Assembly: GCA_014799675.1 (NCBI GenBank)
Contig: JAAVHM010000024.1
Location: 1-11,966 of the forward strand
Source of the DNA: Ruminococcus sp.
Lineage (GTDB): Bacteria > Bacillota > Clostridia > Oscillospirales > Ruminococcaceae
Direction of reading: 5' to 3'
Length of the DNA: 11,966 bases
The translations under genes were made by a program, and so were the position numbers. This document shows positions 5,484-11,966 of this stretch, in pieces. The notes below the pieces were generated by a model. It was given only the letters and a program-made list of their open reading frames with translations, was not told the DNA's origin and made no database searches. Position 1 is the first letter of the stretch. The number at the start of each line of letters is the position of its first letter.

Positions 5484-5495
5484 AATTTAAAGGTC

Positions 5496-6017
5496 GTGAT
5501 AGATTTGAATATTGAAATTGATAAATTAACGCCTTGTCTTGAAAAAATTTCAACCGGAAAAATTGTTAATACTATTTATTCCAAAGCTTTGGGAAATGAA
5601 TTAAACAGTCTAATTGGGTGGAATTTTAAATGGTCTGAAATTTCACAGAATAAATTTGAAATATTTAAGCTTAATGCTGAAAATGACGACCGCATTCAAG
5701 GGCTTATTGCAATCGCAAATGCTGCTGCCGATAAAGCGGTTTATGTCAAAATTGCCGAGAGCGCACCGCATAATCTTGGAGATAATAAAGAATATTTAGG
5801 TGTTGGCGGTCACTTGTTTGCAATAGCCGTGACGCGTTCCTTTGAACTTGGCTACGGCGGATTTATCTATATGGACGCTAAAAATCTTAAGCTTGTTGAA
5901 CATTATTCAAAGGTTTTGGGAGCTTCGTTTATCGGTTCGCCGCATCCTTTCAGAATGGCTGTTGATGAGCAGGCTGCCGCACGTCTGATAGAATATTATA
6001 ATTTCAGGAGGTATTGA
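5496..6017 (+). CDS. GNAT-like acetyltransferase
   Basis: A protein of up to 173 residues. The GNAT acetyl-CoA-binding pattern is visible in its second half: YLGVGGHLFAIAVTRSFELG (about 100-119), then GGFIYMDAKN and VEHYSKVLGASFIG (134-147), the strand-helix-strand end of the fold. The first 60 residues are less typical and probably bind substrate, which cannot be named from sequence. The start is uncertain. GTG at 5496 lies two bases after AAAGG, too close for normal use; TTG at 5505 in the same frame has 11 bases of spacing and would remove three residues. The next gene starts one base after its stop, with its GGAGG inside this frame, so the two are translationally coupled. Confidence 0.75.
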   Translation: MIDLNIEIDKLTPCLEKISTGKIVNTIYSKALGNELNSLIGWNFKWSEISQNKFEIFKLNAENDDRIQGLIAIANAAADKAVYVKIAESAPHNLGDNKEYLGVGGHLFAIAVTRSFELGYGGFIYMDAKNLKLVEHYSKVLGASFIGSPHPFRMAVDEQAAARLIEYYNFRRY

Positions 6018-6018
6018 T

Positions 6019-6216
6019 ATGTCCGAAAAGGAATTCCGTGAAATATGCGAGCTTGATTATATTGCTGAAGAAGCAGGCGGATTTGTTGACAGCAATTCGT
6101 CCTTTGACAATGAGATACATTACGATTATCGTTCAATTCTTGCATACTGCAAAGAAAAAAATATTGAACCTATAGATATGACCATAAGAGAAATGCAGCA
6201 GTTTATAATAACTTGA
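6019..6216 (+). CDS. Small acidic protein coupled to the acetyltransferase
   Basis: A 65-residue protein rich in D and E, with no membrane segment, signal peptide or obvious DNA-binding motif. It begins MSEKEFREICELDYIAEEAG, has SSFDNEIHYDYRSILAYC in the middle and ends with a helix like a small-protein tail (TIREMQQFIIT). I do not recognise a named family. AGGAGG seven bases before the ATG overlaps the end of the acetyltransferase gene, so both are made together. An intrinsic terminator follows at 6234. A partner or regulator of the acetyltransferase is the simplest reading, without direct evidence. Confidence 0.75.
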   Translation: MSEKEFREICELDYIAEEAGGFVDSNSSFDNEIHYDYRSILAYCKEKNIEPIDMTIREMQQFIIT

Positions 6217-6233
6217 TTTATAAAAAATTTAAT

Positions 6234-6271
6234 AAAGTCCCCCAAGTTTTTTGCTATGGGGGACTTTTTTT
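6234..6271. terminator. Bidirectional terminator between acetyltransferase operon and ftsH
   Basis: A 10-bp stem AAAGTCCCCC (6234-6243) with GGGGGACTTT (6258-6267), loop of 14 bases, and T runs on the + side with A-rich sequence on the other. It ends the + strand pair and the converging ftsH transcript 30 bases after the ftsH stop. Confidence 0.9.
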
Positions 6272-6300
6272 AAATATTCGCAGCGGAAAATCTCTGTTGC

Positions 6301-8253
6301 TTAATCGTCTCTCTTCTCGAATTCTTCGATCTCTTCAAGCTTGCTGAGACCCTGAATGTCGTCCATGCCGATCTCCTCAAGAGTTACCGCAGGAGAACTG
6401 CTCTCCTCTTCGATCTCTTTCATCATTTTCTCGAAATCGTCGCCGCTTATCTTTTCGTGTTCGAGAAGATATTCCGCAAGCTTCACAAGCTGGTCGTGGT
6501 GGTCTGTGAGAATTCTTTCACATTCCTTGTAAGCTTCGTTGACGATACGCTTTACTTCGCTGTCGATAAGGTCTGCGGTGCTTTCGCTGTACTGGTGAGT
6601 GTGACCGTAGTCCCTGCCGAGAAATACTTCGTTGGAATCGCCGCCGTACAGAACCGGACCCAATTTTTCAGAGAAACCGAGACGAGTTACCATTGTTCTT
6701 GCCGTGCGAGTCGCGGACTGAATATCAGCAGACGCGCCCCAGGTTATGTCGTCGAAAACCAACGCTTCCGCAACACGTCCGCCCATAGATACCACTATGT
6801 TGTTAAAAAGCTGATTTTTCGTCTTAAAGCGGTCGTCTGTGGTAGGACGGTGCATTGTAAAGCCGCCTGCGTCTCCGCGGGGAATGATAGTTACCATGTG
6901 TACCTTTTCGGTATCGGGAAGATTATATATTGCAACTGCGTGTCCCGCCTCGTGATAAGCTGTTATGCGTTTGTCGCGTTCGGTAACAAGGTGGGATTTC
7001 TTTTCAGGACCAGAAACCACCTTGACTGTAGCTTCTTCTATGTCCTCTTCGGTAATTGCTTTGCGGTCTGCTCTTGCAGCAAGGAGAGCCGCTTCGTTCA
7101 GCATATTTTCAAGGTCTGCGCCTGTAAACTGCTGTGTGGTTTTTGCAATAACATTAAGGTCAACGTCGGGACCCAATGGCTTGTTTTTGGAGTGTACTTT
7201 CAGAATTGCTTCTCTGCCCTTAACGTCGGGATAGCCTACCATGACTTCACGGTCGAAACGTCCCGGACGGAGGAGCGCGGGGTCGAGAATGTCACGGCGG
7301 TTCGTTGCCGCAATGACTATTACTCCCTCGTTGCCGTCGAAGCCGTCCATTTCAACAAGGAGCTGGTTAAGGGTCTGCTCACGCTCGTCGTGACCGCCGC
7401 CGAGACCTGCGCCTCTCTGACGACCAACAGCGTCGATTTCGTCTATGAAAACTATTGAGGGAGAATTTTTCTTAGCCGTCTCGAAAAGGTCGCGGACACG
7501 GGACGCGCCCACGCCGACGAACATTTCAACAAAGTCCGAACCCGAAATTGAGAAGAAAGGCACTCCCGCCTCGCCCGCAACAGCTTTTGCAAGGAGGGTC
7601 TTACCTGTACCCGGAGGTCCCATGAGCAGTACGCCGTGGGGGATACGCGCGCCCATTTCGGTGTATTTTTTTGGATTTTTAAGGAAGTCAACGATCTCCG
7701 CAAGCTCTTCCTTTTCCTCGTCCGCGCCCGCAACGTCGTCAAAGGTGTGCTTTTTGTTGGAAGCGTTTTTCACGTTGGCTTTGCCGAAATTGCTCATTTT
7801 TCCGCCGCCGCCTGCCTGTCGCATCATAAAGAAGAAGAAAAATACCATTAAGCCTATAATGAGCAGCGAGGGCAGAAGATTATAGAGCCACGAGGTGTCC
7901 TGGATCTTGTAGTACTCCTGCGCGAGGGGCGCGTCGGGGTGACGCTCGTTGTATTCGCGTCGGTAGTTTTCCGAACCGGTCTGAATTTCGTTAAGGAAAA
8001 CCGTCACGTTGGGAACGGTATATGTTATGGGAATATCCTTTCCCTCCACCTTGATCTCCAGCTCGCCTGTGCCGAGATCAAAGTTCATTTCGGATACCTG
8101 ATAGTTGTCAAAATATCCCATTATTTCCGAATAGCTGTACTCCGACACAGGCTTTGCCGCCTGTCTCAGGAACATTATCAACGCGACTATTGCCAGTACC
8201 ATTACAACGGCGTATATGATTATCCCCTTGTTGCTGTTCTTTTTTGAACCCAT
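6301..8253 (-). CDS. ftsH: ATP-dependent zinc metalloprotease FtsH
   Basis: FtsH is a membrane-bound hexameric AAA+ protease that degrades misfolded membrane proteins and short-lived regulators. The 650 residues hold an N-terminal membrane helix (about 10-29), an extracytoplasmic domain (30-122), a second helix (about 123-144), then the AAA+ module with Walker A GPPGTGKT (212-219), the pore loop FVGVGASR, Walker B IVFIDEID (267-274) and the arginine-finger region ending RPGRFDR (329-335). The protease domain has the zinc site HEAGH (434-438), with D510 in SADIQSAT as third ligand. The tail is acidic. The Gly-rich stretch after the second helix is short. AAGGAGGAC seven bases upstream sets the start. 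tilS ends 24 bases before it, so the two form an operon. The hpt gene that often stands between them in Bacillus is absent. Confidence 0.98.
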   Translation of the reverse strand: MGSKKNSNKGIIIYAVVMVLAIVALIMFLRQAAKPVSEYSYSEIMGYFDNYQVSEMNFDLGTGELEIKVEGKDIPITYTVPNVTVFLNEIQTGSENYRREYNERHPDAPLAQEYYKIQDTSWLYNLLPSLLIIGLMVFFFFFMMRQAGGGGKMSNFGKANVKNASNKKHTFDDVAGADEEKEELAEIVDFLKNPKKYTEMGARIPHGVLLMGPPGTGKTLLAKAVAGEAGVPFFSISGSDFVEMFVGVGASRVRDLFETAKKNSPSIVFIDEIDAVGRQRGAGLGGGHDEREQTLNQLLVEMDGFDGNEGVIVIAATNRRDILDPALLRPGRFDREVMVGYPDVKGREAILKVHSKNKPLGPDVDLNVIAKTTQQFTGADLENMLNEAALLAARADRKAITEEDIEEATVKVVSGPEKKSHLVTERDKRITAYHEAGHAVAIYNLPDTEKVHMVTIIPRGDAGGFTMHRPTTDDRFKTKNQLFNNIVVSMGGRVAEALVFDDITWGASADIQSATRTARTMVTRLGFSEKLGPVLYGGDSNEVFLGRDYGHTHQYSESTADLIDSEVKRIVNEAYKECERILTDHHDQLVKLAEYLLEHEKISGDDFEKMMKEIEEESSSPAVTLEEIGMDDIQGLSKLEEIEEFEKRDD

Positions 8254-8277
8254 TTGTTTGTCCTCCTTGTAAATATA

Positions 8278-9588
8278 TTATTGTTCGGATCTGTTTTTTA
8301 TTTCAATTTTCAGTAAATTTTCGCTGTTAGCATCGGGCTTTACCCTGTCGGCAATGCCGAAATGCTCCGACCAGACAACGCCCAGTTCGTCCGCTATTAC
8401 TGCGGACTTTCCTCTCTCCCATATCGGAAGCTTTTCCTGCAAAAGCTTTCTGAGCTCTTTTGTATGCTTCCCTCCCGCGGGTTTAAATTTATCGGCTCGC
8501 AGTCGGTTTCTCAAAACAATACTACCTTTTATTTTATCATAGTCCAGCAGGTCAGTTGTTGAATTTTTGTTAATAATTTGCGCTTTGTTCATTTTTTCGC
8601 TTTTTGCTTTCGATATTATCACAATTTTATCACTTGAAAAGGCGAACTCTCCCTCTTTTTCAATATTTTGGGACGGAATTTCCTCAATGCTTTCGTTTTC
8701 TGTAAAATAAAGCCTGCCGTCCGTTAAATGCAGGACGGTATTTCCAAGGGTAATTTTTCCGCCGCGCAGAATATTTTCCACAGCTTCCACCTGCTTATTG
8801 GAAACATTTATCCCATGCTCTTTAAGCTGTAAAATAATTACTCTTTTCCGCACCGCGGGGTGGAGGGCGCGCAGGTCGTCATTTTTGCACTTTAAAGCGG
8901 CATTTGTCAGAAAGTCCTCGTCCTCGGAAAGGGAAAGGGTAAGATTTTCCACATTATTCGGAAACCCGCCGCAGATATCCGACATGGCGGGGATAATTTT
9001 ATGGCGAATTTTGTTCCTTGCGTAATCGTCGGTAAGATTTGTGCTGTCGGTAACAAAATCCTGACCGCGCTTTGCAAGAAAGCTTTCTATTTCCTTTCTT
9101 GTGCAGAAAAGCAGGGGACGGATAATTTTTCCTCTTACGGGAGGAATTCCCGTCAGACCCTTTAAACCTGTCCCCCGAGCCATGCGGAAAATAACGGTCT
9201 CGGCGTTGTCGTCAAGATTGTGGGCGGTGCATATCTTGTCCGCGGGAAGTCCCTCAAAAATTTCGTAGCGCATTTCCCGCGCTCCCGTTTCCACAGACGT
9301 CCCGAGAGAATGTGAAAAAGCGGCGGCGTCCCTCTGAAAAACCGTCAGGGGGACGCCCATTTTTTCGCACAAGTTTCTGCAAAAATTCTCGTCCCTGCCG
9401 CTTTCCTCGCCCCGCAAAAGGTGATTTATGTGGACGGCGGTGAGAGAAAAACCCATTTCCCCCGAAAGCTCGGTCAGTCCGATAAGCGCAGCAACGCTGT
9501 CCGCCCCGCCCGAAAGAGCGCAGCAGACAGTTTCGCCTTTATTTATCATATCGTATTTTTTTATTGCGGTTCTGATTTTTTTTAACAT
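8278..9588 (-). CDS. tilS: tRNA(Ile)-lysidine synthetase
   Basis: TilS attaches lysine to C34 of the CAU-anticodon tRNA-Ile, using ATP, so that it reads AUA; the gene is essential in most bacteria. The 436 residues contain the PP-loop SGGADS (26-31), then VHINHLLRGEESGRDENFC, TAHNLDDNAETVIFRMARG (the tRNA/ATP-binding segment) and a C-terminal TilS domain near the end (KFKPAGGKHTKELRKLLQEK). The frame is open 21 codons further upstream, but that extension lies in the palindromic repeat at 9611-9683. The ATG at 9588, with AGGAT eight bases upstream and the normal N-terminus MLKKI, is the likely start. I see no clear promoter directly upstream, so transcription may come from the hydrolase operon or from within the repeat. 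Confidence 0.95.
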   Translation of the reverse strand: MLKKIRTAIKKYDMINKGETVCCALSGGADSVAALIGLTELSGEMGFSLTAVHINHLLRGEESGRDENFCRNLCEKMGVPLTVFQRDAAAFSHSLGTSVETGAREMRYEIFEGLPADKICTAHNLDDNAETVIFRMARGTGLKGLTGIPPVRGKIIRPLLFCTRKEIESFLAKRGQDFVTDSTNLTDDYARNKIRHKIIPAMSDICGGFPNNVENLTLSLSEDEDFLTNAALKCKNDDLRALHPAVRKRVIILQLKEHGINVSNKQVEAVENILRGGKITLGNTVLHLTDGRLYFTENESIEEIPSQNIEKEGEFAFSSDKIVIISKAKSEKMNKAQIINKNSTTDLLDYDKIKGSIVLRNRLRADKFKPAGGKHTKELRKLLQEKLPIWERGKSAVIADELGVVWSEHFGIADRVKPDANSENLLKIEIKNRSEQ

Positions 9589-9610
9589 TTTATTATCCTG
9601 TAATATAAAT

Positions 9611-9683
9611 TGTAGGGGCGGATTCCATATCCGCCCGTCGTATTTTCGCATTTTTTACGGGCGCATACGGGATGCGCCCCTAC
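9611..9683. repeat. TGTAGGGG palindromic element, copy 2
   Basis: A 73-bp element that starts TGTAGGGGCG and ends CGCCCCTAC. The left end folds as GGGCGGAT-TCC-ATATCCGCCC and the right as GGGCGCAT-ACGGG-ATGCGCCC. The left and right stems differ in sequence yet stay paired. It matches copy 3 (11852-11932) in inverted orientation at both ends, with a different centre. It lies in the upstream region of tilS. Confidence 0.85.
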
Positions 9684-9703
9684 GGAATTTCAACCAAATT
9701 TGC

Positions 9704-9738
9704 AGAGGACGGGTCTCCATGTCAATACAGGCTGTCCC
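9704..9738. repeat. Fragment related to the right half of copy 1
   Basis: The segment with GACGGGTCTCC and GTCAATACAG resembles the complement of 1547-1583 in copy 1 (GACGGGTTTCC...GTCAATACAG...GTCCC), with a few changes. It adds a second module beside copy 2, so 9611-9738 is a composite of repeat pieces. It keeps a short GGACGG/CTGTCC-type pairing. Confidence 0.65.
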
Positions 9739-9744
9739 AAATAA

Positions 9745-9779
9745 TAATTATTAATTATTATTTGTTAATTATTAATTAT
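9745..9779. repeat. AT-only direct repeat TAATTATTAATTAT x2
   Basis: A 14-mer occurs at 9745-9758 and 9766-9779, separated by seven bases, in an almost pure A/T stretch. The second copy reaches the stop codon of the hydrolase gene on the - strand. It is self-complementary in part. It could be an unwinding or curved element between two genes; no function is shown. Confidence 0.6.
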
Positions 9780-10615
9780 CAAAGCATTTCTTTTATCCAC
9801 CTTACGCAGCGGGAAAACCACTCCGCGCAGTATCTTTCGCTGTCCGAAAGGTCTTCGGGTCTGTCCACAGTCTCGTCGCAGAGGGACATTCCGTGACGTC
9901 CCTTTGGGTATATGTGCATTTCAAGCGGTATGTTTTTTTCGCGGAGAGCCATTGCAAACAAAAGTGAATTTTCCGCGGGGACAAGACCGTCCTCGGCGGT
10001 GTGCCACAAAAATGTTTGGGGAGTGTCCTTTGTGACCTGCTTTTCAAGAGAAACCTTTTCGAGCAGGTCGGCGGAGGGTTCTTTTCCGATAAGCGCGTCA
10101 AAGCTTCCCCTGTGGGCAAATTCTCCCGATGTTATAACGGGATAGCAAAGTATCATGCCGTTTGGCTTGTCCTCGCCGTGAGAAATTCCCAGCGCCTTTT
10201 CCGCAAATTCCTCCTGCCAGAAAACTCCCGCGGAGCAGGCGGCGTGTCCCCCCGCAGAGAAGCCCATTACCGCGATTTTCTCGGGGTCGATGTGCAGGTC
10301 TGCGCTGTTCCTCCTGAGATATGTTACCGCCGCAAGTACCTGCAAGACCTGCATTGGGTAGCGCGGACCGTTTGTGGAATAGTCTACAATTGCCGCGGCA
10401 ATACCTTGTCCCGCCAAACGCAAAGCAACAGGTTCAGCCTCTCTCACGGAGGTATACTCGTACCCTCCACCGGGACAGATAACAACGCAGCGGAAAGGTC
10501 TGCCCGCATAAACTTCCTCGTTCACATATGGTATAAACATGGTAAGAGGGGTCTTTTGGGGCGGAATTTCAAGTCCGTCAAAAACGTCCTCAAGATAAAT
10601 TTTTTCGTAACGCAT
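9779..10615 (-). CDS. Alpha/beta hydrolase, acetylesterase-like
   Basis: A 278-residue enzyme of the alpha/beta hydrolase fold, close in plan to acetyl-xylan and carbohydrate esterases of gut Firmicutes. The oxyanion loop is PGGGYEY (48-54). The nucleophile S120 is in GFSAGG (118-123), the acid is D209 in HTAEDGLVP and the base is H241 in GRHG. No signal peptide is present, so it acts in the cytoplasm, probably on imported deacetylation substrates such as acetylated oligosaccharides. The exact substrate is not visible. It ends before the tilS upstream repeat and begins 20 bases after the DUF624 gene, so the two share a transcript. AAGGAG is eight bases before the ATG. Confidence 0.85.
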   Translation of the reverse strand: MRYEKIYLEDVFDGLEIPPQKTPLTMFIPYVNEEVYAGRPFRCVVICPGGGYEYTSVREAEPVALRLAGQGIAAAIVDYSTNGPRYPMQVLQVLAAVTYLRRNSADLHIDPEKIAVMGFSAGGHAACSAGVFWQEEFAEKALGISHGEDKPNGMILCYPVITSGEFAHRGSFDALIGKEPSADLLEKVSLEKQVTKDTPQTFLWHTAEDGLVPAENSLLFAMALREKNIPLEMHIYPKGRHGMSLCDETVDRPEDLSDSERYCAEWFSRCVRWIKEML

Positions 10616-10635
10616 AACAAAATCTCCTTATAAAA

Positions 10636-11307
10636 TTATTCGTCGGCAATGTCAGTCCCGTCGGTTTCTGCCGAAACAGGCTCGGCAACTGTTCCCGGGA
10701 CTTTTTCCAGTTCCCTGAAAATTATCATAGCAAAGCTGCTGACGGTCAGCATAACAAACGCGGGACCAACAATTACAATAAGTATAAGCGTAGCAAGATT
10801 CCAGAACATTACCGCAATTTCAAAAGCGATAAGCAGTACCAGCAGAAGCGACCGCAGAAAATATTTCATGCTTATTCGGAACGAATTTTTCAGCGTGTTT
10901 ATAACGGTATTTTCGTACCGCGCAAGAAGCGGGTAAGCGTACAGAAGCGAGAAGCCCAGCACATACGCCGCGACAATTCCCACTATAAGGAACACGTAAG
11001 CATTTTCTTCTGCGGCGCGGAATATCTGAAAATCCAGATACACCGCCCACACGCATATTATGGTGATAAATGACATAACGAGACCCTGCTTCCAGTTCGC
11101 CTTAAAGGCTTTCAGAAATTCGCCGCCGATGTAGCCCTCCTGACCCTCCGCCATTTTCAGGGCGACGGTGTACGCCGCCGTGGTGGATATGCCGAGGGTA
11201 ACGATTGGCAGACTGAAAACCAGCCACAAAAAATTAAGCTTGAATAGGTCGGTGAGCTTGCTCATAAATCTGTAGAGCTTGCTGTCGGTGCTGAAAAAAC
11301 CTGCCAT
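10636..11307 (-). CDS. DUF624 (YesL-like) membrane protein
   Basis: A 223-residue membrane protein of the DUF624/YesL type, with about five hydrophobic segments (roughly 22-48, 74-94, 99-121, 148-168 and 170-196) and an acidic cytoplasmic tail (VSAETDGTDIADE). The family start, with a soluble end followed by LTDLFKLNFLWLVFSLPIVT (about 17-36), and the GISTTAAYTVALKMAEG stretch are present. YesL-family genes are often found with sugar uptake and polysaccharide-degradation genes; the esterase-like gene next door fits that. The biochemical role is unknown. GAAAGGA seven to eight bases upstream sets the start. Confidence 0.88.
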   Translation of the reverse strand: MAGFFSTDSKLYRFMSKLTDLFKLNFLWLVFSLPIVTLGISTTAAYTVALKMAEGQEGYIGGEFLKAFKANWKQGLVMSFITIICVWAVYLDFQIFRAAEENAYVFLIVGIVAAYVLGFSLLYAYPLLARYENTVINTLKNSFRISMKYFLRSLLLVLLIAFEIAVMFWNLATLILIVIVGPAFVMLTVSSFAMIIFRELEKVPGTVAEPVSAETDGTDIADE

Positions 11308-11362
11308 AAAAAAATCCTTTCAAAAAAATTACGGGGGAACTTGCTCCCCGCTGTTATTATAA

Positions 11363-11391
11363 AGTATACCATATTTTTCTTTATAAATCAA
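11363..11391 (-). promoter_or_regulatory. Promoter of the DUF624-hydrolase operon
   Basis: On the - strand TTGATT (11391-11386), a 17-bp spacer and TATACT (11368-11363). Transcription would begin near 11356. The leader of about 48 nt carries a small hairpin GGGGA/TCCCC between about 11334 and 11349 before the ribosome binding site. Confidence 0.75.
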
Positions 11392-11435
11392 GAGGGGGTT
11401 TTTGTTTTGGGACTTTGATTTTTTTGCGGGAATTT

Positions 11436-11515
11436 TGTTGGTTTGTCTTTGAATTTTGGAGACTTTTTCGGTAACGGTTTGTTTGTCTTTGGATTTTGGA
11501 GACTTTTTCAGTAAC
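11436..11515. repeat. 40-bp tandem repeat, two units
   Basis: Units at 11436-11475 and 11476-11515 share most of their bases; both contain TTTTGGAGACTTTTTC and end GTAAC. Read on the - strand they are related to the 39-bp units at 125-202 (shared TCCAAAATTCAAA and CAAAC). They join the GC-rich hairpin through TGTTAATCGTTCACAA (11516-11531), the inverted relative of the linker at 104-119. Confidence 0.8.
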
Positions 11516-11533
11516 TGTTAATCGTTCACAATG

Positions 11534-11630
11534 TGCGAGCGAGACAACCAAAGAGTGGAGGGGGAGCGCTCATGGGATTTGTTGGACGCGCGCCGCCTCC
11601 CCCTCCCCTCTTAGGTTTTCTCTCTCGCGC
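11534..11630. repeat. GC-rich imperfect palindrome, inverted relative of 7-103
   Basis: The arms hold GAGCGAGA, AACC, AAGAG and GGAGGGGGAG on the left, with their complements on the right (CTCCCCCTCC, CTCTTAGGTT, TCTCTCGCGCTC). The AT-poor loop is about 30 bases. Block order matches the hairpin at the window start when read in the opposite direction, although the sequence has diverged. No gene uses it. Between here and 11850 I see no gene, only fragments of open frame broken by stops. Confidence 0.75.
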
Positions 11631-11851
11631 TCTCACTTTCCTTACTCCCTACCCTCTCCGGCTACGCTAATCTAAAGGTAGATTGGTTTATTATGAATTT
11701 TCCAATACGGTCGATTTAATGTGTCTGTTATTTTGCAGGTAGCTCGATACAAGAACTCTAATCACGGTCTTCTGTTACTTGTTCAAGTTTTTTCAATGTT
11801 ACGTATTTAGATGAAATCGCAAAAATAAATTATTACAATTTATTTAGAAAT

Positions 11852-11932
11852 TGTAGGGGCGCATCCTGTATGCGCCCGTTTAAAATGTTCTGATACGGTG
11901 TGCGGCGGGCGGATATGGAATCCGCCCCTACA
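11852..11932. repeat. TGTAGGGG palindromic element, copy 3
   Basis: An 81-bp element from TGTAGGGGCGCATCCTG to TCCGCCCCTACA. Its right half is the complement of the left end of copy 2 (GGCGGATATGGAATCCGCC), and its left half that of the right end of copy 2, with one loop change. It is therefore copy 2 in inverted orientation with a different inner sequence. It lies in a gene-free end of the window. Confidence 0.85.
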
Positions 11933-11966
11933 GAAACATTGTTCCGTTAATTTAAAATAAATTATT

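Noticed and set aside
9589..9651. N-terminal extension of TilS from an upstream ATG
   Set aside because: The extra 21 residues come from the palindromic repeat; the internal ATG at 9588 has a ribosome binding site and the family N-terminus.
11690..11835. Protein-like fragments on the - strand (for example KYVTLKKLEQVTEDRD)
   Set aside because: Several stops and no start or ribosome binding site; too short to name. It could be a decayed gene, but composition alone does not show it.

Overview
The window looks like chromosome of a spore-forming, low-to-mid GC clostridium of the Oscillospiraceae/Ruminococcus type. The reasons are SpoVS next to a YmdB-family phosphoesterase, TilS next to FtsH, Gram-positive ribosome binding sites and sigma-A promoters, a DUF6440 protein, a DUF624 (YesL-like) protein beside a carbohydrate-esterase-like hydrolase, and many small palindromic intergenic repeats. 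Genus is inferred from gene content only.

Layout. Positions 1-290 hold a GC-rich hairpin and 39-bp tandem repeats. A serine-biosynthesis cluster follows on the + strand: serC, a DUF6440 protein, a 50-residue protein and serA. After a 97-bp AT-rich palindrome comes a small DUF4870-like membrane protein. Positions 3640-4200 hold the most interesting locus: a 33-codon membrane peptide on the - strand, and a short RNA of about 79 nt on the + strand. The two converge on one bidirectional terminator, and the RNA carries a second, imperfect copy of the sequence opposite the peptide's start site. This is the layout of a type I toxin-antitoxin module of the Fst/par kind. A near-identical second promoter beside it drives an orphan RNA of about 175 nt.

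Next are spoVS and the ymdB-family gene (- strand), then a GNAT-like acetyltransferase coupled to a small acidic protein (+ strand). The - strand then carries ftsH and tilS, an alpha/beta hydrolase and a DUF624 membrane protein, each pair close enough to be cotranscribed. The end of the window (11400-11630) holds a tandem repeat plus GC-rich hairpin that is an inverted relative of the one at positions 1-290. The last 300 bases carry one of three copies of a TGTAGGGGCG...CGCCCCTACA element.

Functional view: the genes are mostly housekeeping (serine synthesis, tRNA-Ile lysidine, membrane proteolysis, sporulation). The accessory interest lies in the intergenic DNA: the predicted toxin-antitoxin locus, the modular hairpin repeats and the palindrome that separates a ribosome binding site from its gene.
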